64,000 nt of DNA, taken from positions 25,738,830 to 25,802,829 of the forward strand of contig CM053265.1 in assembly GCA_028583415.1 (NCBI GenBank). The letters are read 5' to 3'. The notes beneath the pieces are model-generated. The model was not told the origin of the DNA. It was given only the letters and a program-made list of their open reading frames with translations, and searched no databases. The DNA is from Protea cynaroides. Taxonomy: Eukaryota; Streptophyta; Magnoliopsida; Proteales; Proteaceae. Within the stretch, counting starts at the first letter, position 1. Every line of letters begins with the position of its first letter. The translations under genes and the position numbers were made by a program. Shown piece after piece: positions 1-10,528 of this stretch.

Positions 1-758
1 AGACCGTGCCAACAACCAAACCATAATCAGAGATAATAAATAATAGCAAAAGTCCTTAACATTAATGAACTGAGAGTCTACATAATAAATAAATATTAAG
101 CCAATTATCTCATAGTTGACTAAAACATAATAAATATCCCTTACAAGTTCTTAAGCAAAAATACAGGAGTAAATCTAAAGATAAACACAATGAAAACACT
201 CGCATGAAAAGTCATGCTCGTCCTTCATCGTTTGCACATTCAAAGCCGCCACGTGTCCATACGACGATGAATTGATATAATCCTCTATAGTACGTAGTAC
301 CTGCATCATCAACTAAAAAAATGATATCTTGGGGTAAGTTCACAACTTAGCTTAGTGAAAAACAAAACAATGCAGCAAGCATATGCAAGATGTAGCATTC
401 AACTCCTTAGTCTGGTTTAAGTTTGCAATGTGCTATGGTAAGGATAGGCAGCTACCACACCTCCATACACGAGAGTGTAAGCATACTCACTGATCAAGCA
501 CTCATCAAAAACTGATGTTGTCCCGCAATACTCACTACAGGATAGAGAAAGAACTAGAGCCTAATGGATCGCACACTGCCAGCACCCCCCCTGATATCCT
601 ATCCCATGCCAGTACGTATGCCCCTACTGGTGAGGCCTTGCAAATTGGGTTCATCACTAATCAATCCTAAATGTCATCAAGTGTATCCAAGGTCTTACCC
701 CAACATCTTTCAATAAAACACAGAGATAGAGCTAGAGTCCGCTGGCACAGATATAGTG
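1..758 (-). mobile_element. Left part of outer chromovirus LTR (minus), split by element 2
   Basis: This stretch aligns with the LTR of element 1 (from about position 1,590 onward) in the same orientation, sharing the blocks around the 'gtgtatccaagg' and 'agagatagagcta' motifs. It stops at 758, where element 2 begins. The same LTR resumes at 19,933 with the next homologous block ('gatactctacgac'). Comparison with the LTR of element 1 suggests that about 95 bp of its end lies before the window. It has no protein-coding content. It is either a solo LTR or the 5' LTR of a minus-strand element that continues to the left. Confidence 0.8.
754..758. repeat. Target-site duplication TATAG, left copy
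   Basis: TATAG lies immediately before the TG of the element 2 5' LTR. The identical pentamer follows the CA of its 3' LTR at 19,928-19,932. Five-base duplications are normal for Ty3/gypsy integrases. The match proves that 759-19,927 entered as a single insertion, despite the second element now inside it. Confidence 0.9.
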
Positions 759-1494
759 TAAGACCCATACCGAACTAACTGGTCTTACCAACTTGTACCA
801 GGTCTACCTATCATGGTCGAGCCACACGGAGCAAGTGCGTGAAAGAAATCACAAAATCAGGTATGAAATTGACCCAAAAAACAGTAGAATGGAGGGTAGG
901 GTCGCATGCCTAAACAGGTAGGGTCGACCCCACCTCAGCAGAGTCCAACCCATGACTTTTGAGTCCTAGGGTTGGATGACTTGAGACCCTAGGGGTCAAC
1001 GGATTCTGCGACCCTAGGATCGACCCTAGGCAAACTGACAGAAACTGGAAATTAGGAAACTTTCCTAATTCAAAGGGAACCTTTCCTAAACTCGTTGGGA
1101 CGTATTTTGGGAGGTTTTCCTCCATAAATAGGACATCCCTTAAGCTCTTTTACTCCTTTTGAAACCCTAATTGAAAGTGAAAAAAGAGAAGAGAAGGAAG
1201 AGAAGGAAAGTTGGAGAAGAAGGCTAAGGAGAAGAGTTTCAGAGGAATCTCTGAATTCAGCAAGACTAAGGTATGAAATCATTCTCCATAAATTGTGTAA
1301 GACCTAGAATAGCATATAAAGAGGGTAGAATCTAGGAAAAACCCAAATCATCCATCCATGGGAAGATTTCAATGGAATCCATGAAGGGAATCATGGAAAA
1401 CAAAGTAAAGGAAGTAACTTGGAGTTTTAAGCCATAGAACAATCATAGAATGGACCATGAAAGTAAGCCAAAGGATCCAAACATGAAAGAGTGG
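759..1494 (+). mobile_element. Element 2 5' LTR, upstream part (U3/R), truncated by element 1
   Basis: It aligns collinearly with the start of the 3' LTR (17,554 to about 18,274), from TGTAAGACCCATACCGAAC to the shared 'aaacatgaaagagtgg'. It includes clusters of GGGTCGA/TCGACCC (about 896-1,030) and a TATA-like box (tccataaata, 1,121-1,130) followed by a CT/GA-rich leader. At 1,494 the match ends abruptly where the LTR of element 1 begins. The downstream 1.6 kb of this LTR is missing except for about 45 bp before 10,224. Confidence 0.88.
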
Positions 1495-3792
1495 TGTCAC
1501 ACCCCAATTCCGCCCTGTTCAGAATGGTGTGATGAACCGCTAAATAACCAACGGTTCAACTAGGATCTCGAATAGGCTATCCCCGTTTTACCCAAACTTT
1601 CACACATCCAAAATCATAATCAGAGTAATAAACAATAGCGGAAAATTTATAACTAAATGAACTGAGAACTAAGATGATACCATTAAATAAATAGTAAATT
1701 ATTCTGTTTTCAACCGAGACATACTTATGTAAATATCAAATACATGTCTTTATAAATCCAAAGAAACCTATAAAAATGTCTAATCAAATACACACGAGTT
1801 GCACTCGCAAGAGGGGTCGTGTGTATCGTCTTCAGCTCCAGCGTCCATTGCTGCTACCGTCCCGTACGTAGAAGCATTCATGTAGTCTTCAACTGTGTAA
1901 CCTGCATCATCAACTAAAAATATTCGTCGTCGAGGGATGAGCACACAACACGGCTCAGTGAGTAGCCAAAACAATGCAACAATACATATGTATGCAAAAA
2001 TCAATTTATATCTTTGGTCTGGTTTATAGTTTGCAATGTGCAATAGAAAGGTTGGGTGGTCAAAGGTTAATATTTATTGACACCGCCTCTATACACAGGG
2101 TGTGGAAGCCCGCCCGAAGGTTAACGTTTATCGTCGTCCCCATCCACCCTACCATAACATTATACAACAAAGGTTAACGTTTATTGCTATATAATGCTAT
2201 ACTAACACGTAAGCCCCTGTTAGCGAGGGCTTGCAAACTGGGCTCGCTACTAACCAATCCTAATGCCAAGCAGTGTATCCAAGGCCTCACCCCAGTATCC
2301 CTCAGAATGCCCATAGAGATAGAGCTAAGGCCCCCCGGTAGAGTCAGAGACTACAAGGACAGAGACCACCTCCCCTGATACTCTACGACATGATAGTTCC
2401 GCTAAGGTAATGGCGATACGACGATGTCAATGCACAAGACTTGAGTTAGAGATAGAGATAAAGTGCTGAGACCCGCCAAAGGTTAACGTTTATTGACGTT
2501 CTCATCACACCTCCCCTGATACTCGCTCGCATCAAGCACATCAACCACACACATACAAGCACATGCCTATTCCTATCATCATCATCATCATCATGTTATA
2601 AACAATAACGTAAATATGCATGAACAAGTAATAGAAATATTGGATGGCATGCTGTATGCACATTACAAACATATTGCATAGAATCAAGTATAGCATAGGA
2701 CTCAAGAAAATAGAAAATAATTTATTATTAACCAATTTAGTTTGGAGTTAAGGTTCCTCACCTTAGCTTGCTAAAAGATACTTTTTTAAGCTTTAGAATC
2801 ACCGTTATAACATTATTATATTGCTAGCAAACCTAACAAAGTCGTTAGAATTTAATTAGAATTAATTCAGAATTTAAAACCATTCTGTCAACTGAGGGTC
2901 GATGCTAGGGTCGATGGGTCTATCGACCCTCCCCTCTTTCTGGACTTTCCGAATGCTGAGGGTCGATGGTCAGAAACACCTAGGGTCGGATGGTCTATCG
3001 ACCATCGGTGCGACCCTCGGTGCACTCTGGTCCAATTCCCACTTTTAATCCATTCTTCGTGTTTGGGGTCCTATGGCTTGCTTCCTACATTCATTCAACA
3101 GTCATTCCATGGTCTAGAACCATGCATAATCCATCTAAATAGTTTTCATGTATCATCCTATGGTTTTCCATGAAAACCTAACCATGGATGGATGGTTTGG
3201 GTCTCTCCGAGATCACATTCTCGTCAATAACTACCCTAAGGTCTGTAGGAACTCATAGAATTAGTATCCATACCTGAGAAGATTAATCTTTCTCTGTAAC
3301 TCTTCTCCTTTTTGCTAGGTTCTCTTCCTTGCCTCTGTTCTTCCTCTTTTCCTTCTCCTCTCTTTCTCTCAATTCAATTAGGGTTGTGAAAGGAGTGAAA
3401 GTGGCTTAGGGACGTCCTTTAAATAGACTAGGAACATCCTAAATAAGTCCCATTGAGATTTGGAAATAATCTCAATCAAAAAATATAAAAATTTCCTAAT
3501 TTCTATATTCGTCAGAAACCGAGGGTCGATGGGAGGGTCGATGATCCCGTCGACCCTAGGGTCTTAAGCTGTCCGACCCTCCCCTAAAATCTGAGGGTCT
3601 AACATTCTGTTTTTGGGAGGTCCGACCCTACTTAACTAAGTATGCGACCCTCTCTTAGAATTAAGTGTTTTTGGGTCGATTTGATACCTGGGATCTCGAT
3701 CTCCTTCATGCCCTTGGTCCATTTGACTCGACCATGATGGGTAAACCTGGTTCAAGGTGGTAAGACCGGGTTAGATTGACACGGGTCTTACA
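1495..3792 (-). mobile_element. Element 1 3' LTR
   Basis: On the minus strand it begins TGTAAGACCC next to a G-rich polypurine tract (3,793-3,803) and ends TGTGACA at 1,495, the same termini as the LTRs of element 2. It contains two clusters of GGGTCGA/TCGACCC heptamers, at about 2,895-3,020 and 3,530-3,690. Between them are a TATTTAAA promoter-like box near 3,420 and a GA-rich transcribed leader. Length is about 2.3 kb. The apparent short ORFs inside are not conserved in the other LTR copies. Confidence 0.88.
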
Positions 3793-6700
3793 ACTCCCCC
3801 CAACTTATAAAAATTTCGTCCTCGAAATTGTACGTACCTTCTGAATCAAACAAGTGAGGGTATTGCTTTCGCATAGCATTCTCTTCTTCCCATGTAACTT
3901 CTTCCATGTCTCTACTTTTCCATGTGACTTTAACATAGTAGATATCTCTGTTGCGTAGATGTTGAACCTTTCGACTGGTGATTTCTGTTGGTGTTACTTC
4001 GAATGTCAAATCATCAGTCAATTCTGGAAAATCTACTGTCAACACATGCGTCGAATCCTTGACATACTTCTTCAGTAGAGAAATGTGAAATACGTCATGC
4101 ACACTTGACATAGATGGTGGTAATGCCAACTGATAAGCTACTTTTCCACGCTTAGCTAGAATTTCGTATGGCCCGACATATCTTGGACTTAATTTTCCTT
4201 TCTATCCGAATCTCTTCAATCCTCTTATAGGCGATACTTTCAAAAATACTTTATCACCTACGGCGAACTCTAGATCTCTTCGTCGAGTATCTGCATATTG
4301 CTTTTGACGGTTCTGAGCTGTTTTCACTCTTTCCTTGATGATGTCGACCACTCGACAAGTCTCTTCCACAAATTCGGGTCCAACAATATTGCGTTCTCCA
4401 GCTTCATTCCAAAACAAGGGAGTTCGATACTTTCTACCATACAGTGCTTCATAAGGTGACATCTGTATAGCAACCTGATAGCTGTTATTGTAGGCGAACT
4501 CGATCAATGGTAACTTTTCGTCCCATGATCCTTTGAAATCAATCACACATGCTCATAGCATATCTTCTAGGATCTGGATTGTACGCTCTGACTGTCCGTC
4601 TGTCTGTGGGTGGAATGCAGTACTGAACTTCAACGTTGTACCCATAGCCTTTTGCAGTCCTTCCCAAAATTTGGAAGTAAATCGGGGATCTCTATCGGAC
4701 ACAATACTTTCTGGTACACCGTGTAACCGAACAATATTATCCCCATACAACTTTGCTAACCTTTCCAGTGTATACTGGGGTCATATCGGTATGAAGCGAG
4801 CTGTCTTAGTCAGATGGTCCACAATCACCCAAACTGCGTCAACTACTCGAGGAGTCAATGGTAGTCCTGTGACGAAGTCCATAGTGATGCAGTCCCATTT
4901 CCATGCTGGTTCTGGTAATGGTTGTAACAGTCCTGTGGGTCTTTGTCGTTCCGCCTTTACTTTCTGAAAATTTAGGCATTGAGACACGAACTTGGCTACA
5001 TCTGCTTTCATTCCCCTCCACCAATATAGTTTCTTTAGGTCATGATACATTTTTGTACTTCCAGGATGTATCGAATAGATGGTGGTATGGGCTTCCTTCA
5101 TCAGTCGGTGTCTAATGTCCATATTTTCTGTTTCAGGTACACATATTCTTCCTTTGTATTTCAGTACCTTCTCGTCATCCAAGGTGAACTCAGGGTTAGT
5201 CCTACCTTTCTCAATATCTTCTAGTACTGTTCTCAGATAAGGATCTGATTTGATAGCTGTCTTTACTTCGTCCACTATATCCGGTATAATCTTCAATGTC
5301 GCGAACATATTCAAAAACCGATGAATAAACCCTTGGTTGGCTGATCTATCCGTTGTATCTATCACATACTGCTCGTTGCCGTGACTGAATACCATTTCGA
5401 TGGTACACATTGCTGCAGTTGTGCTAGCTTCTCCTTGAAATTTTATCATTGCTTTTCTGCTCAACGCATCTGCTACTACGTTCGCTTTTCCCGGATGATA
5501 CTGGATATCACAATCATAGTCTTTCAATAGTTCCAGCCATCTTCTTTGTCTCATATTTAACTCCTTCTGATTAAATAGATAAGTGAAACTTTTATGGTCC
5601 GACTTAATTTGGAATTTCTCTCCGTATAGGTAATGCCTCCATATCTTGATAGCATGTACTACTGCCGCTAACTCCAAATCATGAGTGGTGTAATTTTTCT
5701 CATGTACCTTCAACTGTCTCGAGGCATATGCAATTACTTGCTCTCCTTGCATAAGCACACATCCTAGTCCCAATCCCGATGCATCAGTGTATAAAGTAGA
5801 TGTCTGTCCTGGAATAGGAATAGTCAAAATCGGAGCGGATATCAATCTGGTCTTCAGTGTTTGGAAACTCTTTTCACACTTATCCGTCCATACAAATTTT
5901 TCACCTTTCTTGGTCAAACTGGTAAGAGGTACGGCAATCCGAAAATAATCTTCTACGAATCTCCGATAATAACCAGCTAGACCCAGAAAGCTTCTAATTT
6001 CTGAAACACTCTTTGGTGCTTCCCACTTCACAATAGCCTCGATCTTACTGGGGTCCACTTTGATTCCTTCTGCGGATACTACATGGCCTAGAAAGGCGAC
6101 TTCACTTAGCCAAAACTCACACTTCAAAAATTTGGCGTATAACTTCTCTTTCCTTAAACGCTGTAGGACTGCGTTTAGGTTCTTGACATGGGTTTCCTTG
6201 TCCTTGGACTGTACCAATATGTCATCAATAAATACTATAACCGACGTATCCAACATATCGTGGAAAACTCGGTTCATAAGTTCCATGAATGTTGCCGGTG
6301 CATTAGTTAATCCGAAGGACATCACTAAGAACTCATAATGTCCGTATCTTGTCCTGAAAGCTGTCTTCGGAATGTCACCTTCTTTAATCTTCAGCTGATG
6401 ATAGCCTGATCGAAGGTCGACCTTTGAAAATACCTTCGCTCCTTGTAACTGATCGAACAAGTCATCCATCCTGGGTAGTGGATATCGATTCTTGATTGTC
6501 AGCTTATTCAATTCTCGATAGTCGATACATAATCGAACACTACCATCTTTCTTCTTTACGAACAACACCGGTGCTCCCCATGGAGATATACTGGGTCTAA
6601 TATAACCCTTATCCAGCAGTTCTTGTAATTGTACTTTTAATTCCTTCAGTTCAGTAGGAGCCATTCTATAAGGTGTTTTTGATACCGGTGCGGCTCCAGG

Positions 6701-7274
6701 TATCAGGTCTATTACAAACTCCGTGACACGGTCGGGCGGTAATCCGGGTAGTTCCTCCAGAAATACATCTGGGTAATCCCGCACGACGTCAATATCTTCC
6801 ATTCGTGGCGCGTCCTTGGTTAGGTCGACCACTGATACTAGATATCCGACGGCTCCTTTTTCAAGGCACTTCTTAGCCTTCAATGCGGAAAGTATGAGCT
6901 TGCGTCTCCGGGGAAGTTTGGTTCCCGAGAAACTGAATTCTGCTCCTTCTTTGTCTCTGAACGTTAGCTTCTTGCGCATAACAGATTTGCAGAATGCCGA
7001 GCTAACCAGTCCATTCCCAAGATGACATCAAAGTCTGCCATCTCAAGTTGTATCAAGGTTGCATCTAAGGTCTTCTCTCCAATGAGAACTGGACATGGTC
7101 CATAACCCTTTTCTAGTTCCACTTCTAATCCCATCGGTGACCGTACAAGTAATTTGTAGTCTAATGTTTTGATGGACAGATTGGTCTTCCTTCCAAACGA
7201 CACAGATATAAATGAATGAGTAGCTCCTGAATCAAAGAGTATTCTCGCGGGTACGCCATTTATAGGTACGATAC
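3788..7274 (-). pseudogene. pol: Element 1 pol pseudogene (protease, RT, RNase H, integrase, chromodomain)
   Basis: The encoded polyprotein made cDNA and integrated it. Domains on the minus strand: aspartic protease with DSGATHSF (about 7,230-7,200); RT with the FIDDIL active-site box (about 6,230-6,210); RNase H with a TDAS motif (near 5,790); the zinc-binding N-domain of integrase (about 5,110-4,960); the integrase catalytic core with WDCITMDF and DRDPRF; a C-terminal chromodomain (about 3,960-3,840). It is broken by a frameshift near 6,975, stops near 4,779, 4,561 and 4,200, and loss of a zinc-ligand Cys in the integrase HHCC finger (CLNF where element 2 has CLSC). The last codons run into the polypurine tract. 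Confidence 0.92.
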
Positions 7275-7344
7275 CTGTGATTCATTTTTACTTAGTCTAC
7301 ATGCTCAATCAATGAAATTATAATCTTAAAAGTTTCGGTTATAC
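7275..7344 (-). other. Candidate 70-bp intron between gag and protease (element 1)
   Basis: On the minus strand the gag frame reaches VVT, followed by GT at 7,344-7,343. The sequence then runs through an in-frame TAA to a CACAG acceptor ending at 7,275, after which the protease frame starts. Removing the 70 bases joins gag to protease in frame. Element 2 has the equivalent segment (69 bp) at the same place, with the same downstream 'catgtagacta' block, which could serve as branch site. Splicing is inferred from conservation. Reinitiation or stop bypass are alternatives. Confidence 0.45.
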
Positions 7345-8584
7345 TTGTGACCACATCGGGCGATGCGGCAGCATCCTCTGATGTAACAGCATATACCCGT
7401 CCTTGATGTAACTGCTTCTTGGGTTTTGGGTATTCTCTTGCCATATGCCCTGGTTGGTTGCAGTTATAGCACTTCGGGGCTTCAAAATTTGACTTTGGCT
7501 GTGGTTGAGCTACTGAAGTAGGCTTCGATGGAGTAGCCAAATTCTAAGGACGAAAAGGTTTATACGTCCTATTATTGCCTCCGTTATACGAATTCCCAGC
7601 TGGCCTTTTGATGCCCTTGTTTTTAGTGAAATAACTCTCTTTCTGACTCGATTCAATTACTCGAACAATCTGGACTGCTTCGCTGTAAATCTTCTTCTCT
7701 AAGCCCAGAACGTTTTCTTTTATGCTTCCTCTTAGTCCCGCGACGAACCTACGGGTTTTGGTATCTTCTTCCTGCATGCTAGCCAGTGCGAAGAAAAACA
7801 GTTCTTCGTAGCGCTATTGATACGAGTCTACGGACATCTGCCCCTGGTACAGACTCAGAAATTCCTTCTCCATTGAATCTCTGAAGCTTCTTGGGAAATA
7901 CTTTTCGAAGAATGCTTCTTTATATATAGCCCATGTCAGTAGGGCGTGCTTGGTCAATAAATACGTCTTTGTAGATTTCCACCAATGGTGTGCGTCGCCT
8001 TTGAGCATGAAGGTGGTGCATAGTACTTTCTCTTCCTCAGTGATAGTCATCATAAGGAAGTTCCTTTCCATTTCGTCTATCCAGTGTGCTGGCCACAGTG
8101 GATCAGACGGCTTGCCGTTGAATTCTCTTGGTTTCATTTTCAAAAATCTCTCTACTAGTCGGGAGTGATCCAATTGGTTTTGGTATGCCCCAAACATAGG
8201 GGGTGGATACTGATAGTTCCCTTGGGCTGCTTTTGGGACTTGCACTGGAATTGGTGCAGCCGGTTGTTGAGGTGTCTGTTGAGCTGGATGATTACCCACT
8301 GGTGCTGCACTAGCTTGCCCAGTGTGCATGGTTGCAGCCTGAGTGGCTTGAAACATAACTCCCATTGCAACCTGCATTTGAGCTTGTCCATGTTGCATTT
8401 GCTGTAGCTGTTGTGCCAGATTCATAACCACAGTTGCTAGCTCCGGTGGTGGAGGTGGCAAATTTGTAGGGCCTGCTGGTTCTGGATTACCCTGTACATG
8501 GTTATTCTCTTGACTAGTCTCCTCCACTGGTGGTGGTGGTGGGACTGTATTTCGGGTCTGTCGGGTAACTCTACGGCCAGACAT
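7345..8584 (-). pseudogene. gag: Element 1 gag pseudogene
   Basis: This is the nucleocapsid/capsid polyprotein. It starts MSGRRVTRQTRN with a proline run and a Gln-rich linker, followed by the retrotransposon gag core (about residues 140-256: RLVERFLKMKP, HWIDEMERNF, HHWWKSTKTYLL) and a zinc knuckle at about 7,470-7,425. The start at 8,584 is supported by the matching start in element 2 (12,764). Two CAG-to-TAG stops (about 7,811 and 7,541) interrupt it. The knuckle is CX2CX4HX4Y: the last Cys has become Tyr, which should abolish zinc binding. Confidence 0.9.
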
Positions 8585-8723
8585 AATTCCTTTCGGTGAT
8601 TGTCAGTGCCTGAAAATTCATCAAGGTAGGTTAGAATTCATTTATATCTCATGTAGGCACACTAACCGATAAGAAATTTTAATTTCTAACTCACTTTATA
8701 AAAAATACTGTCTTTTCTATGCA

Positions 8724-8940
8724 GGGTCGATGGTGAGGGTCGCTGGTAGGTCCGACCCTGGGTATTCGACCCTGAGAATGACCTGTTCTTCCCGAGAGCT
8801 GAGGGTCGATGGGAGGGTCGATGGGTGTCCGACTCTCAGTCAGACCCTCGATTTTCTGTCAGATTCCCGAGAGCCGAGGGTCGATTGGAGGGTCGATCCG
8901 AGGGTCGATGGTGTCAGTCGAATTGTCCGACCCTTGGACC
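8724..8940 (+). repeat. GGGTCGA cluster upstream of the antisense gene, element 1 leader
   Basis: About a dozen copies of GGGTCGA or its complement TCGACCC, including degenerate ones, lie within 217 bp in phrases such as gagggtcgatggg. The same motif clusters occur in the LTRs (for example 2,895-3,020 and 3,530-3,690). They occur again in the equivalent leader position of element 2 (12,395-12,615). The location, upstream of the transcription start expected for the antisense ORF, suggests a shared promoter module. Confidence 0.7.
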
Positions 8941-9091
8941 AAAAATCAGATTTTTAAGATCCGATTCTGGGTTATTTCTCACTATTCTCCCTCCGTTTTG
9001 ACTCGTCTCTTCCCTCCGAGTTGCTACAGTGCTACTTCACTATTGTGGATCATTCTTAATCCGAGTTTCGACATCCACATCACCTCTACAG

Positions 9092-9532
9092 GTATACCTT
9101 CCCAACTTTACCTGTTTTTAGGTTTTTATTTCTAGGTTTTTGCTCATTTAACTTGTATTTTTCAAATTAAACTTTTTCCAACCGTAAAAATTCGATTTTT
9201 ATTGGGGGCTTTTGTTATTGGGGTCTTGAGGAACGAAAGCCCTCAAAAAATTCTGAGTTTCATCGGTTGGTCATCGAGAAACTTGAAATTTTCTCTTTTT
9301 GCCCTAATTTATCGACATTTTTTATTTTTCTTGAATTTCTTCAAATTGGACATCGTCAGTTAAAATTTCCTACTACATGTGGGTTGTAGGATATGTCTAA
9401 ACCTTCGTAAGTCCTTATGCCCACTTGTATGGCGAGAAATGGGCTTTATGGTCAACTTACGTCGTTATTAACTCAAATTTCGGATTTTTATCCTACTAAC
9501 TCCTTATTTCTTTTCTCTTTCCTATTTTGCAG
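9092..9532 (+). other. 5'-UTR intron of the antisense gene, element 1
   Basis: There is a donor CAG|GTATAC at 9,092 and an acceptor TATTTTGCAG ending at 9,532. A textbook plant branch site (TACTAAC, 9,493-9,499) and a pyrimidine tract precede the acceptor. The ORF start ATG is five bases downstream. Element 2 carries an equivalent intron in the same position on the opposite strand, with the same donor context (CAG|GTATG) and acceptor (TTTTTGCAG). Confidence 0.7.
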
Positions 9533-9537
9533 ATACT

Positions 9538-10200
9538 ATGGCCCGTACCAAAGTGCCAAGATTGCATGATCCACTTCGCTTCCGTTCGAATGAAGCCGAG
9601 GCACAGTATGCGGACTATGCCCGTAAGAAGGTTGAAGGGGCTCGCATGGTGAACTTGGCTGAGCTAGCCTTGTTCAATGTAGAGGGAGCATTCGGTGATA
9701 TGGGGTGGCTCCCTGTCATCACATACGACGCGTGCACATGTCCCGACTTGGTACGCCAGTTCTATTGTAATCTCCAGGTGGTGGGGAATTACAATGATGT
9801 TGAGCACGGTCAGGAGTTGTGCATCACTAGCTACGTCAAGGGGGTGCACATCTCCTTTGATTATCGACAGCTGGCCGACCTGTTGGGAATTCCCTTTGAT
9901 GGCCCCATGGTGTACTGTGCGCCGGGAGAGCCACAGTTTGTTGAGATGGAGATGAGAGCAGAGATCGACAATCAGTTGCTCCGTCCCGATAGATGGCAGA
10001 TGAGAGCTTGCTACTTGCGTCCAGCTCCACGGGTCTTCTACAAGATTATCCAGCATAATCTGATCCCGCAAAGTGGGCACTATGAGAGGGTGTCTCAGCT
10101 GACTCAGTTCTTGATCTACAGCATATGCACTCGCCAGCCGGTCTGTCTTCCATACATCATTATGCGGACGATGATTAGGTGGTTCATCACACCGTTCTAA
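9538..10200 (+). pseudogene. Antisense accessory ORF of element 1 (plant transposon-protein-like), C-terminally truncated
   Basis: This is a 220-codon open frame running opposite to gag-pol of element 1. It starts MARTKVPRLHDPLRF and contains a block (LVRQFYCNL ... VKGVHISFDYRQLADLLGIP) like the domain annotated in plants as 'putative plant transposon protein' (Transposase_32-type in Pfam, from memory). Function is unknown, and there is no DDE, RT or protease motif. The first ~210 residues match the antisense ORF of element 2. The last ~8 codons (after TMI) are read from the element 2 LTR tail and are not native. This copy has no internal stop, unlike most ORFs nearby. Confidence 0.75.
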
Positions 10201-10224
10201 ATAGTACGGAATTGGGGTGTGACA
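10175..10224 (+). mobile_element. Tail of the element 2 5' LTR, fused to element 1
   Basis: The block from about 10,181 ('ggttcatcacaccgttct') to TGTGACA at 10,224 matches the end of the 3' LTR at about 19,884-19,927. To its left the sequence switches to the leader of element 1. It is the surviving downstream fragment of the split 5' LTR and positions the primer site right behind it. Confidence 0.85.
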
Positions 10225-10227
10225 ACT

Positions 10228-10239
10228 TGGTATCAGAGC
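10228..10239 (+). other. Primer binding site, initiator-Met tRNA type
   Basis: TGGTATCAGAGC follows the LTR end after a 3-base spacer. It is complementary to the 3' end of plant initiator methionine tRNA, which primes minus-strand DNA synthesis in most plant LTR elements. It fixes the plus orientation of element 2. Confidence 0.92.
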
Positions 10240-10528
10240 TCTCAGGCCCTGTCTTTTAAACCAGTATACTACCACAAAAGTTCGTAAACTGAGATAGAAT
10301 AAAAATTAAAAGCTGTAATAATAACACATTATAAGCACCTGTGTTGTTTGAGACAAAATTTAAAAGAGAATAATGCTTCTATTAAATGAGAAACAAGTTC
10401 ATATACACTCGAGTGAAAGACAAACGTAGATACAAATCAAACCAAAGAAAGTTTATGTACATATCTAAAATAGAGTACAGTCCATAACCCGGACAGTTAC
10501 TCGGTAAAACAGAAGAAAAGAAAATACA

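Larger units (their letters stand above)
1495..10175 (-). mobile_element. Element 1: chromovirus nested in element 2, 5' end deleted
   Basis: This is a relative of element 2 inserted in the opposite orientation inside the 5' LTR of element 2. Reading on the minus strand it keeps a leader with an antisense ORF (about 10,175 to 8,585), gag (8,584-7,345), pro-pol (7,274-3,788), a polypurine tract and the 3' LTR (3,792-1,495). Its primer site, the first roughly 0.9 kb of leader and the whole 5' LTR are gone. They were lost together with about 1.6 kb of the host LTR in one deletion whose junction is near 10,175. Pol is diverged from element 2, so it is not a recent duplicate. Confidence 0.87.

Noticed and set aside
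910..1282. Short minus-strand ORFs, repeated at 17,864-18,076
   Set aside because: They lie in the U3/R part of the LTR. The repetition only reflects the LTR copies, and no protein family is recognised.
4533..4967. 144-codon plus-strand ORF opposite the element 1 integrase, with similar antisense frames at 4,903, 6,060, 6,816 and 14,290
   Set aside because: These are shadows of pol in other frames. They carry no domain and are not conserved between the two elements beyond what pol conservation forces.
9664..10275. 203-codon minus-strand ORF across the antisense accessory gene
   Set aside because: It crosses the fusion junction, the LTR tail and the primer site, has no family resemblance, and lies opposite a better supported spliced ORF.
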